A stretch of 64,000 nucleotides of DNA, from positions 62,001-126,000 of the forward strand of contig CAJTWL010000005.1 in assembly GCA_910579845.1 (NCBI GenBank), read 5' to 3'. The notes below the pieces were generated by a model. That model had not been told where the DNA came from. It ran no database searches and was given only the letters and a program-made list of their open reading frames with translations. Numbering within the stretch: position 1 is the first letter of the stretch; every line of letters begins with the position of its first letter. Source of the stretch: an uncultured Muribaculaceae bacterium. Its GTDB lineage: Bacteria; Bacteroidota; Bacteroidia; Bacteroidales; Muribaculaceae. This document shows, piece after piece, positions 53,876 through 63,152 of this stretch. The position numbers and the translations under genes are program-made.

Positions 53876-56231
53876 TAATAGTCTTCTTCCCGCCTATTAT
53901 GTATAAACCCGGTTCAAGATCAAGATTTGCCTCGGATGGAGGCACACCTGTTTTCAGAATTTGACCATCTATTGAATATACATCTACAACCCGGCTATTA
54001 CTGACCTCCGACATTATATCTGTAATCCCTGCCGATGAACCCACACTAAGTTTCCATCCCTCGACACTCTTTACTTTTACATCTCCTTCTGAGAATACAT
54101 CCACACCATTGGCATCTTCAGATGTAGGGAATACGCGTATAGAGGTAGCCCACTTATCATTAATGAAAATGTCTAATATAGAATGATCAACAAATATATT
54201 TATCTTAACCTCATCACCATTTTTAATTGCCTCGGGCAATGTACATTCATATACACCGTCATAAATGTTATTATCATTTGTCAGTCTACGTAATGTTGAA
54301 AAGTCGCATGTTAGTCTTGAGGAAATGGGATTAATTTTAATTACTCCACTTGCACTCGCATTTTTGAAGATATTAAATCCAAAAGTGTTGCTGCCGGCTA
54401 CAAAAGTTGCACACAATTCAATCTCGCGCCCATTGACATTATCCATTGCCAGATTACCCGACAATGTAAAATCGGTTCTTGAGAATCCACCAGTGCCTCG
54501 CATTTCCTTCAGCCTACTCCAGGGTCGTTGTATAAGATTCCCGTTTTTATCAAGACTCCACTCACGAGGCAATGAGTAGCAATGAGCCCATCCAAGATCC
54601 CAGTTTGCCTGAGCCGACAATTTATCCGGAACAATACCCAAAGCTATCGTTTTGCCTTCGTGCTGATATATTGTTGGGGACAAAAGTCCAAAACCATGTT
54701 TTGAAATCAACTCAAGATTCTTTGGTTTTACCGAATTTACAGATGGTACGAATGTACCGTCAGATACAATAGTCCCCGTCCAATAAAGTGTATGCACTCC
54801 GGTTGACGTTTCAAGCGGTGTAGCGGTAAACAGCCATTGACCGTCTGTCATCGGTGTCACATTCGGCATTTCCCAGAATCTTCCATCCTGTGCTGCAGAA
54901 GTTCCGGTAAAAAACAGCGACCCGTCATTACTCCATGTTCCCGATGAGGGAATATACTTATGTAAAGTTGTTGTTCCTACTCCATCCTTGGAGCTGCCTA
55001 CTATGATATAAGCATTCGCTCCATTACGGAAGAAATAAGGATCACGGAAATCATCGGACAAACCGGCAGGTCGCCCGTTAATAATAGGATTGGATGAAGC
55101 TTTCTTCCATACGTTTAAATCCGCAGTTTCGGGAGATGCCTGAGCTATTGTAGCCTTCACGTAATCAACAGCTGTGTACAAGACATTTGGTTTTCCACCC
55201 GTTATCACATCATCTGCAAACACACATCCGCTCCAGCATCCCTTGATATCATACGGTGCTCCGGGTGCTATAGCAATGGGTTCCTCCCTCCAGTCATATA
55301 GATTCTCACTTGATATGTGACCCCAATGTAAACGCGCCATATAAGGTCCATTTGCATTCTTTTGGAAAAAAAGATGATAGCGACCCTCAGAAAAATACAT
55401 TCCATGACATTCATTTGTCCATGACGATGCCGGCATTCCATGGAAACGAGGACGGAGTATGTCATTTGCAAAACGAGAAGCAGGTATATCAAGATTAGCG
55501 GTATTTTCTGCTTTCCAACCTTTCAACACAGACTCCGGCAACGCCTCATTCCATATTTTCACATCATCTATAAGACCATTGTATGACATAAGTTCAAATG
55601 GTCCGGAAAATCTGTGTGAATCCGATTGACCCATCCACAATTTACCCCCTTCAAACTGAAATGTAGAGTTGCACTTACCGGAAGCAACAACAACTCCATT
55701 GTTATATAATCGCGCACTGTTTGTATCATAATCCAGTACAGCTACAAGATTATTCCATTTGTATACCGGTAATTTTTCAGTCGCTTTCAGTTCCAACGGC
55801 CATCCACCTATATATGTTTTAAAAGAATATGTGCCATCAAATCCAAGAAAGAAACCAAATCCCGTTTTTAACTTATCGTTCAGACAACTTGCAATAGCCG
55901 TCTGCTCCCTGGTATCCGTATCTATCTGAATAATGGGATAACATGGCACGGCAGCCCATAAAGAGAATGTCAATTGATGTGAGCCTTCCGGCAGAATCGA
56001 ACCTAATGATGCTTCCACTGCAGATGTATACCCATCAAAACGCAAAGCGTCTCCAACCGCCCCCGCCACATTCTCAGGGGTAAAATTACCGTATACATAA
56101 AAACTGTTTCCACTGACAACCTCATTGATCTTTCCATTCTTGACGTCCATCGGAAAATGAGCTACGAGTTCCGCAAACAATGGAGTCACCGCTACAAAAG
56201 TCAATATTGCAGATAGTAAAGTCTTTTTCAT
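53865..56231 (-). CDS. LamG plus GH32-like glycosidase of the PUL, altered nucleophile motif
   Basis: 788 residues from the ATG at 56231; an upstream reading to 56312 falls inside an inverted-repeat element and is rejected. Signal peptide ends near PLFAE. Residues ~25-245 are a LamG/concanavalin-like domain. The GH32-type five-blade propeller starts at ~265. The motif normally WMNDPNG reads WTNECHG at 271-277, so Glu274 takes the nucleophile Asp place. RDP (Asp397 in FRDPYFF) and the acid/base Glu454 (FWEMPN) are kept. A beta-sandwich and a sorting-like tail (VYSIDGQIL...GLYIIGGK) end it. GH32 acts on fructans; activity here is uncertain. Confidence 0.78.
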   Translation of the reverse strand: MKKTLLSAILTFVAVTPLFAELVAHFPMDVKNGKINEVVSGNSFYVYGNFTPENVAGAVGDALRFDGYTSAVEASLGSILPEGSHQLTFSLWAAVPCYPIIQIDTDTREQTAIASCLNDKLKTGFGFFLGFDGTYSFKTYIGGWPLELKATEKLPVYKWNNLVAVLDYDTNSARLYNNGVVVASGKCNSTFQFEGGKLWMGQSDSHRFSGPFELMSYNGLIDDVKIWNEALPESVLKGWKAENTANLDIPASRFANDILRPRFHGMPASSWTNECHGMYFSEGRYHLFFQKNANGPYMARLHWGHISSENLYDWREEPIAIAPGAPYDIKGCWSGCVFADDVITGGKPNVLYTAVDYVKATIAQASPETADLNVWKKASSNPIINGRPAGLSDDFRDPYFFRNGANAYIIVGSSKDGVGTTTLHKYIPSSGTWSNDGSLFFTGTSAAQDGRFWEMPNVTPMTDGQWLFTATPLETSTGVHTLYWTGTIVSDGTFVPSVNSVKPKNLELISKHGFGLLSPTIYQHEGKTIALGIVPDKLSAQANWDLGWAHCYSLPREWSLDKNGNLIQRPWSRLKEMRGTGGFSRTDFTLSGNLAMDNVNGREIELCATFVAGSNTFGFNIFKNASASGVIKINPISSRLTCDFSTLRRLTNDNNIYDGVYECTLPEAIKNGDEVKINIFVDHSILDIFINDKWATSIRVFPTSEDANGVDVFSEGDVKVKSVEGWKLSVGSSAGITDIMSEVSNSRVVDVYSIDGQILKTGVPPSEANLDLEPGLYIIGGKKTIIRN

Positions 56232-56246
56232 ATAATTTCCGTTTAA

Positions 56247-56441
56247 GAGTATGTTGAGTTTTAAATCAAATTTAACATCAACAAAGAGTATGGGAATTTT
56301 TGATTTCATCACAAACGATCCTTCGGGCGCTTTTCCAAAGATTCAACCGGTCACATAGCCCGCTATGCTCCCTTATGAATCTTTGAAAAATCCCTCCGAA
56401 GTCTCTGTCTGTGCTAAAATCATTTAAAACTCAACATACTC
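56247..56441 (-). repeat. 195 bp element with 20 bp perfect terminal inverted repeats (element A)
   Basis: Outer arms 56247-56266 and 56422-56441 are exact inverted copies, 20 of 20. Inside are nested stems: CTTCGG (56321-56326) with CCGAAG (56396-56401), a 14-of-15 stem (56331-56345 with 56376-56390), and CATAGC/GCTATG (56354-56367). It lies 16 bases upstream of the GH32-like start codon and after the upstream gene. Its minus-strand core resembles the plus-strand core of the element at 62935. It could be a structured leader RNA, an invertible segment or a miniature mobile element. Confidence 0.75.
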
Positions 56442-56451
56442 AATGAACATA

Positions 56452-56484
56452 CGGGTCTTATCAACAATCAACTGATAAGACCCG
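56452..56484 (-). terminator. Hairpin after the surface glycan-binding gene
   Basis: CGGGTCTTATCA (56452-56463) pairs perfectly with TGATAAGACCCG (56473-56484) around a 9-base loop, 17 bases beyond the stop. It may end or trim the susC-susD-SGBP message before the GH32-like gene. Confidence 0.7.
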
Positions 56485-56500
56485 GTTTCAATGTAATTAA

Positions 56501-57979
56501 TTATTTCAGATAATTCAGAATATTGGAAGTCAGTTTCTCAATGTTGCCCTGGTAAGGGTTGACTCCTGAATTCTGGTTCCACTCATAAGCGGCAAGTCCC
56601 ATTGCGATACATTTGCCATGATCGGCATTACCATAAAATTCTACAAGACCGGCCACACAATGGTCGCGTACATGACCCCATGTTGCGAGAACCATACTGT
56701 TTGTCACATCTTCAAAATTGCGAATGACGTCTTTATGGACTCCTTTCCCATACAGGTTGCAATCCCACATACAGTTATGGTCTTCCCGTCTTCCAGGACC
56801 TATAAGAGGAAGTGCGTCATAGCCATATCCATTAGGATCCTCAAGTGTCAGATCTTTAAAGATTGCATGAGTCGTACGGTCATAGAATCCCTGGTCTCCA
56901 CCATTCTTGAAGTCAATTCCAAGCTGGAGATTAATTACCCATACATCATCTCCGTTTCCTCCGTCACCATTTCCAAATATGCCGGGAGCCATATTCTCCG
57001 GAACAAATCCAAGCGGAACAGTAAGCTGGGTAGCCATATTTGCAAGGAAGAGATTCCCGCCTTTAGCTGTATAAGCCTTGATTGCCGCTATAGTTGATTC
57101 ACTTGAGACAGCCGACGGCAGATTCTGCCATCCATGCTGCAGACCTACACGGTCAACCTCAATCCACAATACAGGATACATATCCGGATCATAATTTCCA
57201 AGATTCTCCGGTTTTACAAATTCGGCATTCTCCTGATGTTCGAACCATGTTGCGGCGGTACGCTCATCATCATCAGGCAAAGCCGCAGGAGAATTAGCAA
57301 GGAGAAGATATAGCATCTTCGGTGCTATATAAGGTATACGGTCGCTGAAGGTGGCATCGGAAGTTGAAGTATAATATGTATCATATACAACCTGAACATG
57401 ATATGTCAGATCCTCCTCCATTGGCTGGGCACGCATTGTAATGGAAGTTGCATCGGCAGGAAGCATTATCGCTTCGGTCTCCGCTCCATCACGATAAACC
57501 TTAACACCTGTTATGTATTTTGCATTCGGTAGTGTCCAGCTTAACTCAACAGTACGGTTAGTGACTTTACCCTGAAGGTTGTTTACGCCAGCCAGCTCCT
57601 CAGCCGGTAGAGTCGATATAACTGATTTTCCCAACGATATCCTGTTGTCGGCGTAAAGGACCTTTACTGTATAAACAGTCTCTTCACCAAGAGGTTGTCC
57701 ATAAACGGTATATGATGTCGTTGAGGTTCCGTCAAATCTGGCTACCTCTTCAGCATTACGATAAAGAACGCAACCGATAACATTTTTATCCGTAGGCAAA
57801 GCCCAGTTGATTGTCACCTCATGATTGGCTTCACCACCGACTGTGCAATTCACGTTGGTTGCCGTGGGAAGTTCCGGAGCTTCGGTATAGCCAAACGGTT
57901 CTAAATCCGAGCAGGCTCCGGTCAATACACTAAGTATAACAAAAGCGAGAGCCTTGCAATATATTGATATTTTTTTCAT
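56501..57979 (-). CDS. Surface glycan-binding lipoprotein, DUF4960-type with Fn3-like repeats
   Basis: 492 residues from the ATG at 57979; a longer in-frame reading to 58033 overlaps susD and is rejected. A lipoprotein signal ends at LTGACSD. Two fibronectin-like domains (~40-130 and ~135-225, both with ...VYRDGAE/LYRNAEE and TYxVxVxY strands) are followed by a C-terminal domain (~230-490) with YLLLANSPAALPDDDERTAATWF and KGGNLFLANMATQLTVPLGF. This fits the DUF4960-type proteins that take the SusE/F position in levan and inulin loci. It should present the glycan to the SusCD complex on the cell surface. Confidence 0.8.
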   Translation of the reverse strand: MKKISIYCKALAFVILSVLTGACSDLEPFGYTEAPELPTATNVNCTVGGEANHEVTINWALPTDKNVIGCVLYRNAEEVARFDGTSTTSYTVYGQPLGEETVYTVKVLYADNRISLGKSVISTLPAEELAGVNNLQGKVTNRTVELSWTLPNAKYITGVKVYRDGAETEAIMLPADATSITMRAQPMEEDLTYHVQVVYDTYYTSTSDATFSDRIPYIAPKMLYLLLANSPAALPDDDERTAATWFEHQENAEFVKPENLGNYDPDMYPVLWIEVDRVGLQHGWQNLPSAVSSESTIAAIKAYTAKGGNLFLANMATQLTVPLGFVPENMAPGIFGNGDGGNGDDVWVINLQLGIDFKNGGDQGFYDRTTHAIFKDLTLEDPNGYGYDALPLIGPGRREDHNCMWDCNLYGKGVHKDVIRNFEDVTNSMVLATWGHVRDHCVAGLVEFYGNADHGKCIAMGLAAYEWNQNSGVNPYQGNIEKLTSNILNYLK

Positions 57980-58016
57980 TTTTCTTAATTTAAGTATTTG
58001 AATACTTACTGAACAA

Positions 58017-59696
58017 TTAATCGTAAAGGCCATTTGAATTATCCACCTGATTCAAAGGAATCGGACAATAGATATCATCTTCACTCAGATGAGCCTTGTC
58101 AAGATAATGGAATAATGATTTTTCTTTCTGATAATATGCGTTGACCGTTGTCACTACCTCCCCCCAGCGGACAAGATCGAACCAACGCAGACCCTCCATC
58201 GCGAGTTCAAGACGGCGTTCCATTCGTACAGCCTTGCGGGCATAATCCTGAGTCCATCCCTGAGCATTGTATTCTCTTACCATATAATTCGCCACCAAAG
58301 GATTGCAGTCAACAGGCGCATATTGCGGATCTACAGAGCGCGCGGCTTTTGCGCGTACCTGATTAATCAGAGTTCTTGCTCCGTCAAGATCTTTATTCTG
58401 CTCTATAAGAGCTTCCGCTTTCATCAGCAGGACATCTGAATAACGGATGATGATATAGTTAAGCGAGCTTGCACCCCATGGAACTATTCCCGGTTTTACA
58501 TATGGAGATTCCGGGGCAGGATATGGTTTCTTTCCTGAATACTGGCTGTAATTATTAAGGTTGCGACACCACTTCTCATTATACATGTGTCCTCTCCAAG
58601 GCATGCCGATACGTCCGAATGTGAAGTCCACGCGGGGGTCGACGTTGCCCGGATAATCGGCACGGTCAAGATTGGAAGACGGTGCGCTTGCCGGGTCAAG
58701 ATAAGGAAGACCGTTCGCATCTGTGCGGAATGCGTTCACAAGATCCTGAGATCCCAGATAGAAATCATCACCGTTGCCATAAAGGTCTCCATCTGACACA
58801 GTGCAGTTCAGACAGTTGTTGAAGTTGTATTGGCTCGTCGGGTTGGCTGACGAGAACTGCACTGCCATTACAGACTCACGGGTATTGTTCAACTCAGGTT
58901 TGGATATATCCAGGAAGTTGTCGTAAAGCTGATATTGACCACTTTTTATTACATACCCGGCATATTCCTCAGCTGTCGGATAATCATGAAGGAAGAGAGC
59001 TACACGCGCGAGAATAGCGGCTGCCACAAATTTATTGAAACGTCCAGGATCAGACTGAGACACCACATTGTCATTGTAAGCGTTCTTAAGATCATTAACT
59101 ATAAATCCGGCGATCTCTTCGCGTGTATAAGCGGAAGCACTTACTGACGACGGATCGGTTACAGTCTCGTCGAAATATGGAAACTTCTTGAATATACGGA
59201 ACATATCAAAGTAATAATACGCACGGAGAGTCTTCATCTCTGCAATATAAGCCTTGCGGTTTTCATCTGAAAGATTACCGGCCGACTTGAGCGCATTTAT
59301 CGCAGTGTTGCAACGGGCTATCGAGAAATAGTTATTACGCCACTTATAATCAAGGATCGGGTTGTCACTCTGGACATTTCCGATTGAGAACTCATGCATG
59401 TATACCTCATATCCGAGTTCACCGCCACCTTTTTGGGCATCATCGGATCTGATATCGAAGACCCAGTTATTGATAGGACCGGCAAACGACTCATTATTTC
59501 CGAAATAATGACAAAGGAGCGTTGCATAAGCAGATGTCATGAGGTCCACCGCCTCTTCATCGCCGATCTGATCGGATGTAAATGCACCTTGAGGCTTTGT
59601 ATCGAGAAGACTATCGCATGATGTCAGACTCAAGCCTCCGGCAAGAGCTGCAACTGCCATAACAGAAGTCTTTATTATATTTTTTAAATTTTTCAT
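58017..59696 (-). CDS. susD: SusD-family nutrient-binding lipoprotein
   Basis: 559 residues. A lipoprotein signal ends at LTSCDSLL. TPR-like helices (~80-330) and the RagB/SusD C-terminal region with ADGLPYLDPA, NYIIIRYSDVLLMKAEALIE and ALEGLRWFDLVRWGE-type signatures are typical. It forms the lid on the SusC barrel and binds the oligosaccharide at the surface. It starts 5 bases after the SusC stop and is followed by the DUF4960-type gene after 37 bases. Specificity is inferred as fructan from its neighbours. Confidence 0.97.
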   Translation of the reverse strand: MKNLKNIIKTSVMAVAALAGGLSLTSCDSLLDTKPQGAFTSDQIGDEEAVDLMTSAYATLLCHYFGNNESFAGPINNWVFDIRSDDAQKGGGELGYEVYMHEFSIGNVQSDNPILDYKWRNNYFSIARCNTAINALKSAGNLSDENRKAYIAEMKTLRAYYYFDMFRIFKKFPYFDETVTDPSSVSASAYTREEIAGFIVNDLKNAYNDNVVSQSDPGRFNKFVAAAILARVALFLHDYPTAEEYAGYVIKSGQYQLYDNFLDISKPELNNTRESVMAVQFSSANPTSQYNFNNCLNCTVSDGDLYGNGDDFYLGSQDLVNAFRTDANGLPYLDPASAPSSNLDRADYPGNVDPRVDFTFGRIGMPWRGHMYNEKWCRNLNNYSQYSGKKPYPAPESPYVKPGIVPWGASSLNYIIIRYSDVLLMKAEALIEQNKDLDGARTLINQVRAKAARSVDPQYAPVDCNPLVANYMVREYNAQGWTQDYARKAVRMERRLELAMEGLRWFDLVRWGEVVTTVNAYYQKEKSLFHYLDKAHLSEDDIYCPIPLNQVDNSNGLYD

Positions 59697-59701
59697 TGTG
59701 A

Positions 59702-62700
59702 TTAGAATTGGAAATTAACACCCAAAGTAAATGTTCTTGGACGCGGATATGCTCCGTTGTCGATTACTGCGCCATATTCGCCGGGCAGTATCTCCGGATC
59801 CAGTCCTTTATATTTTGTCATTGTGAATACATTCTCCACCTGTGCGAATACATTAAGATTCTCGCAACCGAATTTTCTGGTTATGTTTTGTGGAAGAGTA
59901 TATGACAGTTTAAGATATTTCATCTTCATGTAAGAGCCATCCGAAACATAATATGTGGAGAATCGCGACTCATTGTTCGAATCTGTCAGTGAAAGTGCCG
60001 GAATATCTGTGTTTGTATTCTGAGGAGTCCATGCATTCAGTATATCGGCCGCGTGATTTGTATTAGTGTTGGCACGACCGAATGAATAGAGCTGACCTTT
60101 CATAAGATTCTGGACATCAAACCCGAAATCACCGGAGAAGAACATGTCAAGCGTAAATGCTTTGTACTTGAATGCAAGATTTATACCCATTGACATATCA
60201 GGGTTGGGGTCACCTATGAAACAACGGTCGGCATCAGAGATCACTCCATCACCGTTCAGGTCTCTATACATCAGACGTCCCGGAGCCGCGCCCTGCTGAG
60301 TGGCATGATTGGCGACCTGCTCTATATTCTGATAAATACCGTCACATACATATCCGTAATAGATACCCATAGGCTGACCCGGCACAAGGCGTTGATTGCC
60401 GCCGATAAATTCCTGACGGTTATTCAATTTAAGAAGCTTATTCTTATACTGGGAAAGGTTGATTGATCCATTCCAGGAGAAGTCACCGTAATTTGGAGAA
60501 TTATAACTTAAAGTTATCTCCCATCCTGTATTACGCATTGAGCCAGTATTGAGCCATGTCGCCGCATTCTCACCCGCTACGCTAAGTGCCGGTGGAATCG
60601 TAAGCATATCAGTGGTTTTCTTGATATAATAATCTGCCGAAAGATTGATTGCACCATTGAGAAACTGTAGATCAAGACCTATGTTGTTCTGTGTCGTTGT
60701 TTCCCATTTCAGATCCGGATTCCCTGTTGCGGCAAGAGTTATACCGGATGTAGTGTTTGAATTTGTACCGGCAATATCGTAGGCACCATTTCCGGTATTG
60801 AAAATATATGTTGAATAAGCAGGATAAAGCGCAGGAATATTGGCATTACCGTTCTGACCCCATGAATAGCGTACCTTCAGATCGGTCAATATCTCGTTTT
60901 CAGGCCAGAAAGATTCCTGAGAAGGTCTCCATGCTAGAGAGAATGCCGGGAATACACCCGAACGATGTCCCTTTGCAAAACGGGAGTTCTCATCGCGTCT
61001 GATTGTAAATGACGCCAGATATCTGTCATGATAATTGTAGTCTACTTTACCGAAAAGCGAGAACACACTCCACTGAGACTTATTACCACCATTATCACGC
61101 GTGCCGGTTCCGGCATCTATCTGCATGTAATCCGCATCCTCAAAAGCATAACCTTGACGCGAAGCTGACAGGGATTTGTACGTATAACCTATTGCCTCGG
61201 TTCCGATAAGCACATTCAGATGATGATCCTCTGCAAAAGTTTTGTTATATGTCGCGGTATTGGACCATGTCCAAGTATCTCCCTGTCCATAATCCTCTCC
61301 TACTGAATTTACATCATTTACATTTACACGTCTGCCTAAGTTGTGGTTTAAATATTGGGAATGCTCTATACCTATATTGCTCTTTATAGTAAGACCCTCT
61401 ATCGGATAGATTTCAAGAAATGCATTTCCAAGTATTCTCCAGGACACTGAAGAATTGTCGGCGGCATTTGATATCAACTGAACAGGGTTGGCGAGATCCG
61501 ACTTTATAAGAGTCATCGGATTTGCCCATGATCCATCAACGCCACGCACCGGAAGTGCAGGCATCTGGGAAAGTGCGGTGAACGGTATACCTCTGTCTCC
61601 AGCCACGTCCATACCTCTGTTGCTCCAACGTGCGACAACCAGGTTTTCTCCTACAGATACATATTTATTGATTGCGAAGCGTGAATTTACACGTCCGGAG
61701 AAACGCTCATAAAAAGTATCCCTGATATTGCCGTTCTGGTTGATATAATTTGCAGAGAACAAGACAGAACCCTTCTCAGTATTATTGGCTACAGAAGCTG
61801 TAAGATTGTTTGTCCATGCAGTGTGGTATACTTCATCCTGCCAATCTGTGCTTGTAGTCGGGAAGTTTGTGTTGCCGTCGGCATATTTCTGAAGAACAGG
61901 AGTCTCACCGTTGCCATAAAGAATGTGGGAAGGTCTGATTCCTGAATTTTTTGAAGCCATCCAGTATGCCTGTCCCCACTGTTCTGCATTCATCACTTTG
62001 TATCTTTTTGCTATTGTCTGAGCCGACACTGCATAATTTACGTTTACCGTCAAACGGTCTCCTTTTCCATGTTTGGTAGTAATTACAACAACACCGTTAG
62101 CAGCTCTGGAACCGTAGATGGATGCAGATGCCGCATCCTTGAGAACCTGCATTGTCTCTATATCCGAAGGGTTGATACAATTGATATTATCCGTAGGGAC
62201 ACCATCAATAATATACAACGGATCGTTGGATGAATTGGCGGTTGACATACCGCGGACTCTGATTGATCCTGTACCACCAGGAGCCGCATCCGGCACTACA
62301 TTGACACCAGGCATCTTACCTGCCATTGAATTCATGATATTACCGGAATTCTCAGATAATGGTTCTTTCATATTCATTACTGACACAGCACCGGTAAGGT
62401 CGGCTTTACGGATTGTCTGGTAACCGATAACCACAACCTCGTCAAGAAGTTCGGAATCCTCTGTCATAAACACCTTCATGGTTGTGGATTCTACTTTCTC
62501 AATCGAGGTGACAAATCCTATATATGAGAATGTCAGCGTTGAGCCTTTCGGCACTGTCAAGGTGAAGTTACCGTCAAGGTCGGTGGCTGTTCCCTTCCGG
62601 GTCGCATCGGAAAATACCGTAACACCCATCAACGGCTCGCCATCCGTCTTTGATCGAACCGTTCCCTGCACTGTAATGTCTTGTGCTTGCGCGGTCAGAA

Positions 62701-62743
62701 CTGCAAGAAAGAGCAGTATCGCGCTCAGGAGTGATTTTTTCAT
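59702..62743 (-). CDS. susC: SusC-family TonB-dependent outer-membrane transporter
   Basis: 1013 residues. A signal peptide (ending TAQAQ) is followed by the carboxypeptidase-like domain (~23-95) with VQGTVRSKTDGEPLMGVTV. The TonB-contact/plug region (~100-225) has the SusC hallmark LDEVVVIGYQTIRKADLTGAV and SIYGSRAANGVVVITTK. A large beta-barrel ends in the C-terminal Phe. It imports glycan fragments caught by SusD. The message begins after element B; a -7 element lies 38 bases ahead of the start. The regulator gene is directly upstream. Confidence 0.98.
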   Translation of the reverse strand: MKKSLLSAILLFLAVLTAQAQDITVQGTVRSKTDGEPLMGVTVFSDATRKGTATDLDGNFTLTVPKGSTLTFSYIGFVTSIEKVESTTMKVFMTEDSELLDEVVVIGYQTIRKADLTGAVSVMNMKEPLSENSGNIMNSMAGKMPGVNVVPDAAPGGTGSIRVRGMSTANSSNDPLYIIDGVPTDNINCINPSDIETMQVLKDAASASIYGSRAANGVVVITTKHGKGDRLTVNVNYAVSAQTIAKRYKVMNAEQWGQAYWMASKNSGIRPSHILYGNGETPVLQKYADGNTNFPTTSTDWQDEVYHTAWTNNLTASVANNTEKGSVLFSANYINQNGNIRDTFYERFSGRVNSRFAINKYVSVGENLVVARWSNRGMDVAGDRGIPFTALSQMPALPVRGVDGSWANPMTLIKSDLANPVQLISNAADNSSVSWRILGNAFLEIYPIEGLTIKSNIGIEHSQYLNHNLGRRVNVNDVNSVGEDYGQGDTWTWSNTATYNKTFAEDHHLNVLIGTEAIGYTYKSLSASRQGYAFEDADYMQIDAGTGTRDNGGNKSQWSVFSLFGKVDYNYHDRYLASFTIRRDENSRFAKGHRSGVFPAFSLAWRPSQESFWPENEILTDLKVRYSWGQNGNANIPALYPAYSTYIFNTGNGAYDIAGTNSNTTSGITLAATGNPDLKWETTTQNNIGLDLQFLNGAINLSADYYIKKTTDMLTIPPALSVAGENAATWLNTGSMRNTGWEITLSYNSPNYGDFSWNGSINLSQYKNKLLKLNNRQEFIGGNQRLVPGQPMGIYYGYVCDGIYQNIEQVANHATQQGAAPGRLMYRDLNGDGVISDADRCFIGDPNPDMSMGINLAFKYKAFTLDMFFSGDFGFDVQNLMKGQLYSFGRANTNTNHAADILNAWTPQNTNTDIPALSLTDSNNESRFSTYYVSDGSYMKMKYLKLSYTLPQNITRKFGCENLNVFAQVENVFTMTKYKGLDPEILPGEYGAVIDNGAYPRPRTFTLGVNFQF

Positions 62744-62780
62744 GATTTATTATTAGTTTGGTTTGAATTAAAATCTGGAG

Positions 62781-62788
62781 CAAAGATA
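62781..62788 (-). promoter_or_regulatory. -7 element for susC
   Basis: On the minus strand TATCTTTG matches TAnnTTTG, 37 bases before the susC start codon. No good -33 is present, as expected for a promoter that depends on an activator such as the hybrid two-component regulator. Confidence 0.55.
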
Positions 62789-62934
62789 GATGCCGTATTA
62801 ATAATGTGTTATAATATTTGTTGAGCAGACTATAAATTTTAGCTCCATGCACAATTATTAACATTCTTTGCACAAATTTTAATATTCCCCAATCTCCTAC
62901 CTCACACCATATTACATTTATTGCTTTTAGAAAC

Positions 62935-63128
62935 TGAACTCGTCTTGACTTATTTTTTCTTGACATCAGCGAGATATTTCCGGGGTGTTTCTAAGTCTCG
63001 AAAATCCGGCAACCTTTCGGTTGGCGGTGATGAGAGAGTCAGAAACAACCGGAAAGATCCGTTGAGGTTGAGAAAAGAATATATTCATTATACGTTTTAA
63101 CTTTCGTAAATAAGTCAAGACGAGTTCA
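62935..63128 (+). repeat. 194 bp element with 21 bp perfect terminal inverted repeats (element B)
   Basis: Arms 62935-62955 and 63108-63128 are exact inverted copies. Nested stems: TTTCCGG (62977-62983) with CCGGAAA (63049-63055), GTTTCT (62987-62992) with AGAAAC (63041-63046), and CAACC (63010-63014) with GGTTG (63019-63023). It fills most of the 409-base gap 62744-63152 between the regulator stop and the susC promoter. The core resembles element A read on the opposite strand. It could be a termination/attenuation structure, an invertible switch or a mobile fragment. Confidence 0.75.
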
Positions 63129-63152
63129 CTGTTAAAAAATAACTTCCTGATC

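Noticed and set aside
56232..56312. N-terminal extension of the GH32-like protein
   Set aside because: It comes from inside the inverted-repeat element and precedes a normal signal peptide starting at 56231.
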